The notes under the pieces are model-generated. The model searched no databases. It was not told where the DNA came from and saw nothing but the letters and a program-made list of their open reading frames with translations. A stretch of DNA of 64,000 nt. Origin: Spirosoma telluris. Lineage in GTDB: Bacteria; Bacteroidota; Bacteroidia; Cytophagales; Spirosomataceae. Position numbers and translations under genes: made by a program. Shown in pieces: positions 36,797 to 45,764 of the stretch. Location of the stretch: the NCBI GenBank assembly GCA_003259005.1, contig QLII01000001.1, positions 2,496,501 to 2,560,500 of the forward strand, read 5' to 3'. The stretch's first letter is position 1, and the number at the start of each line of letters is the position of its first letter.

Positions 36797-38064
36797 ATGA
36801 AACGATCTATTAATACAATTCTTGATGTTAGTACATTGGGCATTGGTTTATACCATCGACAGGCACAAACCGGCGTTAGCCGAGTCGTGGAAAAATTAAT
36901 GACTGGGCTGTGGCAAACGGAAGAAGTAACGCTATCGTTGGCCGCGTCCACTCACTTGTCTGAAACAATGCGCTATGCGCGTATTTTATTTGGCAACAGT
37001 AGGCCCCCTTTTATAAATCGGTCCATTGAACGGAAACAGGCTATAGTAGAAAATGGGCTGCTTAGTCCCTTCCCAATTAACAGTCTGCCCTCTAAAATTA
37101 TTCGGGAAGGATTCTATCGGGTACGTAAATCATTCCACAGTGAGAACGCTCGTTTCGATACACGACAGTGGCCTGCGGACAGTATTTATCATGCACCGTT
37201 TTACCCAATTCCTACAGTAATTGCCCAGGATAAGGCAGTAAAGAAGGTTCAGACAGTTTTCGATTTAATCCCGGTTTTTCACCCGGAATGGTTTCCTAAG
37301 GGCGATAATACGGTTCAGACGGTGCTGAAGGAATTACCTCCTGATGCGCATGTTATTACGATATCGGAAGCAACGAAGCACGATTTTTGCAATTATACCC
37401 ATACGGACCCCTCCCGTGTGACCTCTATACACTTAGCTGCTTCACCCGACTTATTCCATCCTGTTACGGATCAGTCGGTCATAACATCCGTCCGGCAGCA
37501 GTACAAATTGGGGATTCACCTTACCTGTTGAGTTTAGCTACATTTGAGCCACGCAAGAATATTGATCACTTAATTCGATGTTTTGCGCAGGCAGTTCGCA
37601 GTAGAGCCATACCTACCGATGTAAAGCTCGTGCTAGTGGGCACGCAGGGGTGGAAATTTGACAAGATTATGGGCGAATTAGCCAACAGTAATGACCTGTA
37701 CTCGCGTATTGTTGTCACGGGCTTTGTGCCCGATCTACTGCTAGCACCCTTATATTCAGGTGCGTTGGGTTTTTTATACCCATCGCTCTATGAAGGTTTT
37801 GGGTTGCCGCCGTTAGAAGCGATGCAATGTGGCTTACCGGTTATCGTCTCCGATATTCCGGCTATCAAAGAGGTTGTCGATGACGCAGCCATCAGCGTAT
37901 CGCCTACCGATGCCGATGCGCTTAGTCAGGCTATTATTACGCTGGTAAATTCTACGTCAATACGTGCGGAACTCATAACGAAAGCACTGCAACGGGCAAA
38001 GTTGTTTTCCTGGGAAAAGTTTATTGCCGACCATGTTGCTTTGTATAGCCGTATGCTATCATAG
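36797..38064 (+). CDS. Glycosyltransferase, GT4 family (frame broken once)
   Basis: About 422 aa, GT-B fold. The N-terminal part is GT4-like (MKRSINTILDVSTLGIGLYH...). Restoring one G at 37510-37513 joins SVRQQYKLGD to SPYLLSLATFEPRKNIDHLI. The C-terminal nucleotide-sugar domain has LVLVGTQGWKFDKIMGELAN and the EX7E motif LYPSLYEGFGLPPLEAMQCG with LPVIVSDIPAIKEVVDDAAI. Retaining transferase acting on surface polysaccharide or glycolipid is the likely role. Its promoter region contains the preceding inverted word element. Confidence 0.88.
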
Positions 38065-38116
38065 AAGCTGTTTACACTTTCCAATTTTTGTCAAAACTGG
38101 GTGGATTTTAGGGCTG

Positions 38117-38143
38117 TAGTGCCGACCGTCCCGGTCGGCACTA
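38117..38143. terminator. GC-rich hairpin between convergent genes
   Basis: TAGTGCCGACCG (38117-38128) pairs perfectly with 38132-38143 around a 3-nt loop. It lies between the convergent GT4 and SDR genes. No U tract follows; it may be a REP-like palindrome. Confidence 0.55.
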
Positions 38144-38197
38144 AACTATATCTAAATATCTAAAGCTGGTGCGTTGTAGCGTAACAGAGTGGCCAGC

Positions 38198-38830
38198 TTA
38201 TTTCCCGGTAATCGTCACAGCTTTGCCTAAATAGTCATCTTTGTCTAATTGGTCGAGCAGAAAAGCGGCTACATCGGCACGGCTGATACGGGGTAGGGCA
38301 AATAATGGAAATGGCAAATGTTCACCTAGACGGTACTGGCCTGTAAGGGGGCCATCTGTAAGCCTGGTGGGGCGCGCAATGACCCAATCAAGCTTGCTAT
38401 GCCGAATGGCTTGCTCCTGAATTTCCTTTTCAGCTATAACCCCGCTCAATAATGTTTTGATAAACAGCTTACTAGGTAATGAAGCCTCCTCATAACTCGT
38501 TCCGACGCCAACCGACGATACGACAAGCAATCTCCGAACACCAGCCTGACGCATAGCGGCAATCAGATTTTTCGTACCATCAGTCACAGCATGGTCTTTT
38601 TGCCCAGGTCGGCTGCCCAACGCACAAAAAACCGCATCCTGACGTCGAACAGCATGCAGCAAGGTATTTGGTTTAAGTACATCGCCGGTCTGTACCGTTA
38701 AATTCGAGTGCTTAATCGTAATTTTAGTGGGATCTCGCACAAAAGCAGTAACGAAGTGCCCACGTTGAAGAGCTTGTTCAACGGCCTGTAAGCCCGTGCC
38801 ACCCGTGGCGCCTACGACTAAGATTTGCAT
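38198..38830 (-). CDS. NAD(P)-binding SDR-like oxidoreductase (NmrA/atypical SDR)
   Basis: 210 aa. The Rossmann start MQILVVGATGGTGLQAVEQA contains GxxGGTG, followed by FVTAFVRDPTKITIKHSNLT, DAVFCALGSRPGQKDHAVTD and VRRLLVVSSVGVGTSYEEAS. These identify the NAD(P)H-binding atypical SDR group related to NmrA and biliverdin reductase B-like proteins. It ends with a C-terminal SRADVAAFLLDQLDK. Substrate unknown; such proteins are stress-related quinone or flavin reductases or redox sensors. Confidence 0.85.
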   Translation of the reverse strand: MQILVVGATGGTGLQAVEQALQRGHFVTAFVRDPTKITIKHSNLTVQTGDVLKPNTLLHAVRRQDAVFCALGSRPGQKDHAVTDGTKNLIAAMRQAGVRRLLVVSSVGVGTSYEEASLPSKLFIKTLLSGVIAEKEIQEQAIRHSKLDWVIARPTRLTDGPLTGQYRLGEHLPFPLFALPRISRADVAAFLLDQLDKDDYLGKAVTITGK

Positions 38831-38834
38831 AAAA

Positions 38835-38878
38835 AATGACTGATGTTTGCGTATAGTTATAACACAAAATCAGTCATT
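38835..38878 (-). terminator. Terminator of the rpsP-rimM-trmD unit
   Basis: AATGACTGAT (38835-38844) pairs with ATCAGTCATT (38869-38878). On the minus strand, T6 follows the hairpin. It is 25 nt past the trmD stop. Confidence 0.6.
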
Positions 38879-38902
38879 CAGTTTACACAATTCGGATTAA
38901 TG

Positions 38903-39579
38903 CTACTCCTCCAGCAAATCAGGTCGTCGTGTTCGGGTTCGTTCCAAGGCCTGTTCATGTCGCCACTCGTCAATTTTGGCTTCGTGACCCGAAAGCAGAA
39001 TATCGGGAACGCGATGCCCTTCAAATTCCGCCGGACGGGTGTATACGGGTGGTGCCAGGAGGTTATCCTGAAAGGAATCGGTCAAGGCTGATGTTTCGTC
39101 GTTCAATACCCCCGGCAATAAGCGAATAATGGCGTCCGACACTACGCAAGCCGCCAGTTCTCCGCCCGAAAGTACATAATCGCCAATACTGATTTCCCGG
39201 GTTATAAATAGCTCCCGAACACGTTCGTCCACGCCTTTATAATGTCCGCAGAGAATAATCAGGTTTTGCTGTAACGAGAGCGTATTGGCCGTTTTCTGAT
39301 TCAACCGTTCGCCATCGGGTGTCATATACATGATTTCGTCGTAAGTCCGGTCGGTTTGCAATGACCGGATACAACGGGCAATTGGTTCGATCTGCATCAC
39401 CATTCCCGCTGCTCCACCAAACGCATAATCATCCACCCGACGGTGCTTGTCGAGGGTATAATCGCGCAGGTCGTGAACAACAACCTCTACATAGCCCCCT
39501 GTTGCGCTCGTTGCAGAATGGAATGCGCAAAAAAGCTCTCCAGGAGCTTCGGCAGGCAGGTGATAATATCAATCCTCAT
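38903..39579 (-). CDS. trmD: tRNA (guanosine-37-N1)-methyltransferase (frame broken once)
   Basis: About 225 aa. Methylates G37 of tRNAs with GNN/CNN anticodons, SPOUT fold. Start ATG 39579 ([20 protein letters not shown]) overlaps the rimM end by 11 bp. Restoring one G at 39495-39499 joins [10 protein letters not shown] to [20 protein letters not shown]. The rest shows [34 protein letters not shown] and [20 protein letters not shown], all trefoil-knot and SAM-binding motifs. It forms the conserved rpsP-rimM-trmD operon. Confidence 0.93.
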
Positions 39580-40165
39580 CGGTATCGTCGTCCGCTTCGT
39601 CCCCGTCGATTTCAGGCGTTTCGTCTTTGCTGGTATCTTCCATATAAATAGCGAGAAGACCATCAGGCAAAGCAACATTAATTTTCTGATGAGCGCGGTC
39701 CACTGTTTTTACAATGTCGCTATTGATTGGAATCAGCACTTCTTTACCCTCGTAATCCATGGCGATCAGATCCTGGGCATTCATGGCATATACGCCCCGA
39801 ACAATACCCAACTCGCCCGCTTCGGCATCAACAACCTGATAGCCAACAATTTCGTGAAAATAAAACCGGGTTTCGTCCGTAATGGGTTCCAGTTCATCCA
39901 ACGGCAGATAAGCTCCGCAGTTGATGAGTCGTTCGGCCTGTTCGATAGTGTCGACATCTTCGAACGCAATGATAGCCCGGCTGCCTTTTACAATGGCAAT
40001 CGACTCAATGAAGTACGGAATTAATTCACCCTTCACTTCGAGCAATACCGACTCCAGGTCGGCATACTCAGCAGCATTGTCAACGTCCAGAAAAAGAACC
40101 AGTTCACCGCTAACGCCATGCGTTTTGGTGATATGACCTACTTGATAACAATCGTCTTTTGTCAT
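39569..40165 (-). CDS. rimM: Ribosome maturation factor RimM
   Basis: 198 aa. Needed for 30S assembly (16S rRNA processing), binding S19. The N-terminal domain begins CYQVGHITKTHGVSGELVLF, the PRC-barrel part contains RFYFHEIVGYQVVDAEAGEL and EVLIPINSDIVKTVDRAHQK, and the protein ends in a long acidic tail ([17 protein letters not shown]). Its stop overlaps trmD by 11 bp and its start is about 160 bp downstream of rpsP, across a hairpin. Confidence 0.95.
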   Translation of the reverse strand: MTKDDCYQVGHITKTHGVSGELVLFLDVDNAAEYADLESVLLEVKGELIPYFIESIAIVKGSRAIIAFEDVDTIEQAERLINCGAYLPLDELEPITDETRFYFHEIVGYQVVDAEAGELGIVRGVYAMNAQDLIAMDYEGKEVLIPINSDIVKTVDRAHQKINVALPDGLLAIYMEDTSKDETPEIDGDEADDDTDED

Positions 40166-40250
40166 GATGGAAGGGCGGCCCCAGCATACTGGTATAAAGC
40201 CGCATTTATAGCTCTACGCCGATAGGTCGGCCAGCCGCGTTACTTATAAA

Positions 40251-40280
40251 AAGAGCCTGTCCAGAAACGAACAGGCTCTT
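40251..40280 (-). terminator. Hairpin with U tail between rpsP and rimM
   Basis: AAGAGCCTGT (40251-40260) pairs with ACAGGCTCTT (40271-40280). On the minus strand TTTTTATAAG follows, so this is a canonical terminator inside the operon. It would lower rimM-trmD relative to rpsP by partial termination. Confidence 0.7.
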
Positions 40281-40327
40281 TCTTCACAAATTTACAATAG
40301 CCCTGATAACAGTGCAGTGGAACTAAC

Positions 40328-40897
40328 TTATTCCGCAGCGGGCGTTTCTTCAGTAGCAACAGCAGCAGGCGTTTCAACAGCGGCTTCTTCAGCGGCAGGT
40401 GCTTCTTCAGCTACCGGAGCTTCTACAACTGGTTCTTCTACCTTGTTTTTCTTGGCGATAGCTTCAGCACGGGCTTCGTTCACCTTTTTCTCCGCTTCCA
40501 GACGAGCAGCACGATCCTGCTCTTTGGTTTGCGACTTCGTGTCGGCAGCACCGGCCTTACGGCTTTGTTTTCCTTCTTGCCAGGTCGTGTATTTCTCATC
40601 GGCCTGTTCTTGCGTAATTGCACCTTTATTCACACCCACCTGAAGGTGTTTGCGATACATGATGCCTTCATGCGACAATACCGAACGCGCGGTATCCGTC
40701 GGCTGTGCACCTACCATAAGCCAATAAACGGCCCGATCCGACTTTAATACAACCGTCGAAGGGTCGGTGTTGGGATTGTACGAACCGATTTTCTCAATAA
40801 ACCGGCCATCGCGAGGAGAGGTTGACTCGGCGACTACGATGTCGTAAATCGCCATTTTTTTGCGTCCACGACGCGCTAAACGAATTTTAACACTCAT
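40328..40897 (-). CDS. rpsP: 30S ribosomal protein S16 with long C-terminal extension
   Basis: 189 aa, about twice the usual S16. The first 80-90 residues are the ribosomal domain ([60 protein letters not shown]). The rest is a Lys/Glu/Ala tail, then Glu/Ala/Val-rich repeats ([20 protein letters not shown]). Bacteroidota S16 proteins commonly carry such tails. First gene of the rpsP-rimM-trmD unit with its own promoter. Confidence 0.95.
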   Translation of the reverse strand: MSVKIRLARRGRKKMAIYDIVVAESTSPRDGRFIEKIGSYNPNTDPSTVVLKSDRAVYWLMVGAQPTDTARSVLSHEGIMYRKHLQVGVNKGAITQEQADEKYTTWQEGKQSRKAGAADTKSQTKEQDRAARLEAEKKVNEARAEAIAKKNKVEEPVVEAPVAEEAPAAEEAAVETPAAVATEETPAAE

Positions 40898-40950
40898 TTG
40901 TGCTTGTTTGGTTTTGATGGGAGACGCATCCCCCTTGTAAAACGTGGCCG

Positions 40951-40958
40951 CAAAGGTA
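40951..40958 (-). promoter_or_regulatory. -7 promoter box (TACCTTTG) of rpsP
   Basis: Exact TAnnTTTG match 54 nt before the rpsP start, flanked by the hairpin that ends rnpB. The rnpB gene has the same box (TACCTTTG). Confidence 0.55.
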
Positions 40959-40963
40959 CAAAA

Positions 40964-41040
40964 AAAGTTTGAGGTTTGGAGTTAGAAGTTTGACGTTATT
41001 TTAGAAAACGTCAAACTTCTAACTCCAAACCTCAAACTTT
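40964..41040. repeat. Perfect 34-bp inverted word element, class AGTTTGAGGTTTGGAGTT; probable rnpB terminator
   Basis: The arm 40964-40997 (AAAGTTTGAGGTTTGGAGTT then AGAAGTTTGACGTT) is exactly complementary to 41007-41040, with a 9-nt loop. Each arm holds three variants of the word GAAGTTTGA. Positioned just after the 3' end of rnpB and just before the rpsP promoter, it can act as terminator for rnpB. Confidence 0.8.
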
Positions 41041-41049
41041 CATAAAAAT

Positions 41050-41548
41050 CCCTGCCCAATACGAGTCTATAAGCCGGGTTCTGTCCTTCCGCAAAAGCAG
41101 AATGGCCTATCATTTATCTGGGATGGACGTCACCGGCCACCTCGTTCGACCTACCCGCGTCGGCATCTGGATCGTTCCCGGATGGGATTGTTCCAGAACG
41201 GGAACGGGCCGCTCCACATCCAACGCTTATTTGGTCTTTCAGCCCCTAAGGTTTATCCTGCCCCGCCGGTCGCCCGTCGGGCGGTAGGCTCTTACCCCAC
41301 CTTTTCACCCTTACCAGATTTAATGAATAATGTATAATGGTTAATGAATAATATCAGCATAACCTTCATCATTCATTTTCCATTATCAATTATACATTAA
41401 TGTCGGGCGGTATATTTTCTGTGACACTAGCTGTCGAATGGTCGTTCCCAACCATCCTCCTTCCCGTTAGGAAGTAGGGTGCCCCATGCTGCCCGGACTT
41501 TCCTCGCCTGATAGCTCAGACGCGATAAGCCAACTCATATTGATCAGG
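41050..41548 (-). ncRNA. rnpB: RNase P RNA (class A) with an enlarged P12
   Basis: Catalytic RNA of RNase P, which matures tRNA 5' ends. Class A landmarks on the minus strand: GAGGAAAGTCCGGGC near the 5' end, ACAGAAA (CR-II side), TAAGGGTGAAAAGGTGGGGT, AGAGCCTACCG and the 3' part ACAGAACCCGGCTTATAG. P1 can form from AATATGAGT (near 41541) with ACTCGTATT (near 41060), giving about 490 nt in all. The excess over a usual 350-400 nt comes from an inverted word element of about 80 nt (41320-41401) inserted between CCGCC and GGTAAGGG, the position of P12. No other RNA gene was found in the window. Confidence 0.93.
41320..41401. repeat. Inverted word element inside RNase P helix P12, class ATAATGTATAATGAATAAT
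   Basis: Left arm 41320-41353 (TTAATGAATAATGTATAATG and GTTAATGAATAAT) faces 41368-41401 (ATTCATTTTCCATTATCAAT and TATACATTAA). Related to the element at 32428-32506. It extends the P12 stem rather than disrupting the catalytic core. Confidence 0.8.
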
Positions 41549-41553
41549 GGTCG

Positions 41554-41561
41554 CAAAGGTA
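41554..41561 (-). promoter_or_regulatory. -7 promoter box (TACCTTTG) of rnpB
   Basis: Exact TAnnTTTG match on the minus strand just upstream of the P1 helix; it places the RNA 5' end at about 41548. Confidence 0.6.
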
Positions 41562-41653
41562 CGTGTATAGGTAGAAATAATCTTTAGACATCCGTAAAAA
41601 ATGGTGGTCAAGTTATTGGCCACTATTTAAATCTGGAGCCAAGCTAAATCAGA

Positions 41654-43180
41654 TTATAAGCCCTCAACTTTTACATCAATCCGGCCGTGGGCGTTTACAA
41701 CGGCCAGCAAGGCGGTAGGAGTCAGGTAAACCTGATCAGGTTTGATTTCATCAATCTGCCCATTGATTATGACACCTTTAACCAGTTGGTTGTTTTTGAG
41801 TTGCTGTTGCAATAGTTTCTGCATATCAGCAATCTGCGAACCGACTGGGATGGTGAGTTGCTTTTCGAGCGTTCGGGCGAAGGTTCCTTTTAGTAACCAA
41901 CTTGCCGACTGTGCTAATACGTTTTTCGTATCTAAGTCAAACTGAAGGTTTTTCAGCGAGATGGTTTGGGCGTGCGCGTCGTAGTAAGGTTTGCCACGCA
42001 GATAAATATCGCCATTAACAGTTCCTTTCAGTCCAGCCTTGATAATCAGATTCTCATTCTGCCCATACAAGTCCATACTTGTAATGGTGACGTTATACCG
42101 ATTATCACTGAACGAGAACGTTTTTCCCACGAACTCGTCGGCGGCAATTTTAGCCACTTCGGGATAACTGGCTTCGCTCAATAAGCCAATCTGAAAATCA
42201 TCTTTCACCAGAGAAACTACGGTTAGATCAGGCAGTGAAACGGCCGGATGAACATCAGGTTTTGTACCCGTGGTGGTGAGTGTATATCCCTCGATGCCAA
42301 TTGTAGCCCGAATCACTCGCCCCTCAAAGCGCAAGGGTGTAATCAGGATTCGTTTGGGAACAATCTGTAGATAAGTCCGATATTTTTCTGACAACAAGTA
42401 AGGTTCCCGCAGTGTATTCCAGGCCTTCAGCACAGGGGTGCGAAGGTCTACATTCCGGCGAACCTGCTGATCGATCGTTTTGGTAATACTACCCAGATTT
42501 TTGTCAATCATCTTCCCCACAAAGCTGGTAATCGGGATATTCACCCCAATAACGCTCACTGTCGGCTTGCGAACCCAGCCGTAGCCATCTGCCTGCGTTT
42601 GGGTATGAACGGACCAGTCGTGGTCAAGATCAAATTTGGTTTTAAACCGCAGGTCAATCTCGAATTCGGTTTCTTTATATTGTGTAAAACCCAGGACCGA
42701 CATACCTGCTTTCACCCAGATTCGCAACGGAACCGTGAACTGAAACAGACTGTCCTGCGCCGTAACCAGAATGGTACCTCGTTTCCAGACTTTCGCCATG
42801 AACTGGTCCCGGTTATTATCCTCCAGGCTATTGTCTTCGAAAATCAGGCCATTAACCTGGGCGTTGATCTGCCGTTCAATATCCGTTAAGGCAATGGATA
42901 CAGGAACGTGGACGGTCGACAAAAAGCGTTCATTACGGACTTCCATTTCAGTGGTATTGTAGGCTTCTTTAGGCGCTTTAGGGTTCAGACGATTACCGGA
43001 TGGCTGACAAGATAAAATAAAAAAGCTGAGCCACAGAGATGCATAGAACAGAAATGGCGATTGATGGCGCAAGTCTCCAGCCTTATACCTAAAGTTATCC
43101 AGCTTCTGGCCGGTAGATAAGCCGTGTCTATCGGCCAGAGGTCGGTTAATCGTAGGCACAAGACTAGAGCCCTGCGCCAT
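41654..43180 (-). CDS. DUF4403 family lipoprotein
   Basis: Up to 508 aa. The DUF4403 hallmarks are the repeating beta-sheet segments FLSTVHVPVSIALTDIERQI and AQVNGLIFEDNSLEDNNRDQ, IWVKAGMSVLGFTQYKETEF, and the C-terminal GVIINGQIDEIKPDQVYLTP. A signal-like helix with lipobox-like LSFFILSC lies about 45-60 residues inside the frame, so the start is uncertain. ATG 43180 gives the longest frame that does not overlap the upstream stop; a TTG at 43072 would put the signal at the N-terminus. It runs in the same direction as the Smr gene, 4 bp before it. Bacterial lipid-binding/TULIP-like role suspected. Confidence 0.75.
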   Translation of the reverse strand: MAQGSSLVPTINRPLADRHGLSTGQKLDNFRYKAGDLRHQSPFLFYASLWLSFFILSCQPSGNRLNPKAPKEAYNTTEMEVRNERFLSTVHVPVSIALTDIERQINAQVNGLIFEDNSLEDNNRDQFMAKVWKRGTILVTAQDSLFQFTVPLRIWVKAGMSVLGFTQYKETEFEIDLRFKTKFDLDHDWSVHTQTQADGYGWVRKPTVSVIGVNIPITSFVGKMIDKNLGSITKTIDQQVRRNVDLRTPVLKAWNTLREPYLLSEKYRTYLQIVPKRILITPLRFEGRVIRATIGIEGYTLTTTGTKPDVHPAVSLPDLTVVSLVKDDFQIGLLSEASYPEVAKIAADEFVGKTFSFSDNRYNVTITSMDLYGQNENLIIKAGLKGTVNGDIYLRGKPYYDAHAQTISLKNLQFDLDTKNVLAQSASWLLKGTFARTLEKQLTIPVGSQIADMQKLLQQQLKNNQLVKGVIINGQIDEIKPDQVYLTPTALLAVVNAHGRIDVKVEGL

Positions 43181-43184
43181 CCAA

Positions 43185-44210
43185 CTACTTAAGCGTAACC
43201 TTCGTGGCACCATAGCCGAATTTCTGTTTCTGAGCGTCCTCAAAGAATTTAACATTGGCATGCTTGCCTAATCGCTTGTGTAGCTCGGTTCGTAAAGCGC
43301 CACTTCCCACACCGTGAATAAACGTAATATCGCTCATACCGCTTGCAATGGCATTTTCAAGCGCTTTCTCGAATGTATCAAGCTGCAATTTTAACAAGTC
43401 GGCGGGCGGGCGACTCATCGACAATCCGGCGTTTTGACCTTTTGGTAACAGTTCTTCGATATGCAAATCCACAACTGCCGTTGGCCGCTCAACCGATATA
43501 CTAGACAGTTCTGATCTAGGCGTAAACATTTCAGCCTTCAACTCCTCAGGCCGGATGACTGTTGGTTTAGGTTGATTGGTTGGCACCTGTGATTGATCTG
43601 TTTCAGCATCCAATTGAGTCAGAAAGCCAGGCTGGTTTAGCACAGGAAGCGTTGTTTTGTTTTTGAAAAACGTAGCGGCCCTTGCTTTGAAACGCTTTAG
43701 GATCGGTTGCCGTAACGACGATTTTCCCGCCCGAAACCACAAGCCCTGAACCACAAACGTTGGCCATTCTTCAAATTTCGCATGTGCGTAGAGGTCATTC
43801 ATTTTCTGCTGCGATTTGGGTTTCAGCAACCCACTGTGCAAGCCCCGAAACTGTACTCCTCCCCCAGCCCCGGCAGACTCTTCCCCCAACACATAGGGAA
43901 ACTCCCAATCTGTATTGTTTATGAGGTGCAAGGTATACTCACGATCATTGACCGGTGCAAAAGCCAAATAAATACCCTGATTGGCCACAATAGTTGGTGG
44001 TGCGGGAGCTACCGTTTTTTGTGGTTCATAGATACTGGGTTTCAGCAATCGTTCAGCTTCCATTGGAGAAACCAGCACTAATTCTGAGCGCATCACCGGA
44101 ATACGGAATCCATCTTCAATCTCAATTTCAATCATGTTGCCGGGCAAAAACCGCGACACAACACCCTGTTCTTTTGCCCGGAGTAACCGGACTTTATCAC
44201 CAATATTCAT
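43185..44210 (-). CDS. DUF2027 and Smr-domain protein
   Basis: 341 aa. ATG 44210 (MNIGDKVRLLRAKEQGVVSR) is preferred; the frame could start 15 residues earlier, but those codons (44211-44255) fall within an inverted word element. The first 60-70 residues form a small beta-barrel, then LHLINNTDWEFPYVLGEESA and GSGVQFRGLHSGLLKP-type DUF2027 segments. The Smr domain is at the C-terminus: VVDLHIEELL with the DLH motif and ITFIHGVGSGALRTELHK with the HGxG motif. Such Smr proteins nick branched or bulky nucleic acid structures; the DUF2027 fusion is Bacteroidota-specific. Confidence 0.88.
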   Translation of the reverse strand: MNIGDKVRLLRAKEQGVVSRFLPGNMIEIEIEDGFRIPVMRSELVLVSPMEAERLLKPSIYEPQKTVAPAPPTIVANQGIYLAFAPVNDREYTLHLINNTDWEFPYVLGEESAGAGGGVQFRGLHSGLLKPKSQQKMNDLYAHAKFEEWPTFVVQGLWFRAGKSSLRQPILKRFKARAATFFKNKTTLPVLNQPGFLTQLDAETDQSQVPTNQPKPTVIRPEELKAEMFTPRSELSSISVERPTAVVDLHIEELLPKGQNAGLSMSRPPADLLKLQLDTFEKALENAIASGMSDITFIHGVGSGALRTELHKRLGKHANVKFFEDAQKQKFGYGATKVTLK

Positions 44211-44216
44211 TTCGTT

Positions 44217-44293
44217 GTCAGTCAAGGGTCGATAATCGTCAGTTCTAAGAGCCATTTACCACCAGCTCTTGACTGACGACCATCGACTCGTAG
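44217..44293. repeat. Degenerate inverted word element, class GTCAGTCAAGGGTCGATAATCG
   Basis: Left arm 44217-44252 and right arm 44264-44293 (AGCTCTTGACTGACGACCAT and CGACTCGTAG). Each arm contains GACTGACGA-type words. The left arm reads through as the first codons of the Smr gene (DDYRPLTDNE), arguing for the later start. Confidence 0.65.
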
Positions 44294-44779
44294 TTATTAC
44301 TTGCCAAAAGTATAACGCAGATAGTCAAAAATCCCTTCCATCCATTTTTAAATCATTTTGCCAGCCCATCACCCTTCGTCATAGAAAACCCGATAGTGGC
44401 TCAATTGTGTTCATCAGCGAAGAAATTGGCTTTATAAATAGGCGGATTGTTGTGACATGGAGCGCATAGTTGAGCCATTATCAATTAATCAATGGGCATT
44501 TAAGAATCTTAACCCAAACTGAGTAAATTCATGCGACGGGCTGACGCTGCCGGGCAATTGCGGATGAAACTACCCATAGGTTTGTAAATACAATAGAGAG
44601 TGAACCATCTACAAACCCAAATACGCTTGGGTGCGAATAGGGGAATTGAGGTTTGCCATGTCAGTATGACAATAGCAGAACTGAATAAAAGATCGGGCAA
44701 CGAGTTCTTCCCCTTAATTAATTGACATTTAATCGCTTAAACGGGAGTATTTCGCTAACCAGCGATAGAATGATTGTCT
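44294..44779. other. Gene-free stretch
   Basis: 486 bp without a convincing reading frame or RNA. A weak hairpin lies around 44620-44640. It ends where the truncated response regulator begins. Confidence 0.5.
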
Positions 44780-44989
44780 ATGAATATCAATCAATGGCAT
44801 CTCTTACTGGCCGATGACGATGAAGACGATTGTCTATTTTTTAAAGAAGCCTTAAGTAGGTTACCAATAGCATCAGACCTCACGACTGTGCAGGATGGAG
44901 AACAACTCATGCAACTGCTTACGAACAGGGCAGATCCACTTCCCGATGCCCTATTCCTGGATCTGAATATGCCACGCAAAAAATGTTAG
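44780..44989 (+). pseudogene. Response-regulator receiver fragment, truncated at the IS630 junction
   Basis: Residues 1-67 of a receiver domain: LLLADDDEDDCLFFKEALSR with the acidic pocket (D11-D12-D13), VQDGEQLMQLLTNRADPLPD and the phosphoacceptor Asp in ALFLDLNMPRK. The normal continuation (typically NGLECL and the Thr, Lys positions) is missing: after the codons for PRK the sequence turns into the transposase. No 3' half is found downstream within the window. It may once have been a single-domain Spo0F/CheY-like regulator. Confidence 0.8.
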
Positions 44990-45350
44990 TCAAAGGCAAG
45001 TACGCTGTCCGTAGCCTCAACCGGGCCCAGGTGCTACTCCACTTGCATCAGGGAAAGACACCAACTCAAGTAGCAACGCTACTACCTGTTAGTGAAGCCA
45101 CCGTTTATAACCTACAAAAACGCTATCTAACCGAAGGGCTGATGAGCGCCTTGGGTGAAAAGCCCAGGCCTGGCCAGCCCAGCAAGTTTGACAAAGTCGC
45201 TCAAGCTCACTTGACGGCCCTGGCTTGTAGTCAAGCGCCCCAAGGCCGGAGCCGATGGACTTTACGTTTATTGGCGGATCGCTTTGTCGAACTGCGGCTG
45301 GTGGAGTCCATTTCTCATAAAACAGTGGGTGAACAGCTAAAAAAAATCAG

Positions 45351-45365
45351 CCGCCGGGCGGCCCC
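45351..45365. repeat. GC-rich 15-bp insert A in the transposase
   Basis: CCGCCGGGCGGCCCC between AATCAG and GTTAAGCCC. Removing it restores the family motif KKNQVKPWLKQ. In reverse orientation it partly resembles inserts B and D. Confidence 0.55.
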
Positions 45366-45494
45366 GTTAAGCCCTGGCTCAAACAACAGTGGTGCATCGG
45401 TAAGCTAGAAGGGCACTATCTAGCTAAAATGGAAGCGGTGCCGGATTTCTACACTCGACCCGCTGACCCCACCAAGCCCCGATTCTGTTTTGAA

Positions 45495-45510
45495 CGGTAC
45501 GCCGTCGCGG
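45495..45510. repeat. GC-rich 16-bp insert B in the transposase
   Basis: CGGTACGCCGTCGCGG inside the ERP motif; without it the codons read CFEERPCQLLADV. Confidence 0.7.
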
Positions 45511-45748
45511 GAGCGTCCCTGTCAATTGCTGGCTGATGTGATGGCTCCACTGCCAGTTAAATCCGAAAAAGCAGCTAAAGTAGACTATGAATATACACGT
45601 AAGGAACAGGTGTTATAACCTGGACACCGGACACCGCTTCGTAGAAGTCCGAGAACAACGCACTAAGCGAGATTATACCGAATTTATGCAGACCTTACTG
45701 GTTGATCATTACCCCTATGCGGAGTGTCTTCATATACTGCAGGACAAT

Positions 45749-45764
45749 GGCTCCGGCCACCCGG
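45749..45764. repeat. GC-rich 16-bp insert C in the transposase
   Basis: GGCTCCGGCCACCCGG splits the conserved QDNLNTH motif; excision restores it exactly and returns the frame to GCFYERFDVLTA. Confidence 0.7.

Noticed and set aside
39443..40024. 193-residue plus-strand frame opposite rimM/trmD
   Set aside because: Both minus-strand genes are well-supported conserved operon members; the frame is a shadow.
44774..44989. Complete response regulator
   Set aside because: The receiver stops about halfway; the conserved Thr and Lys positions and the final helices are absent.
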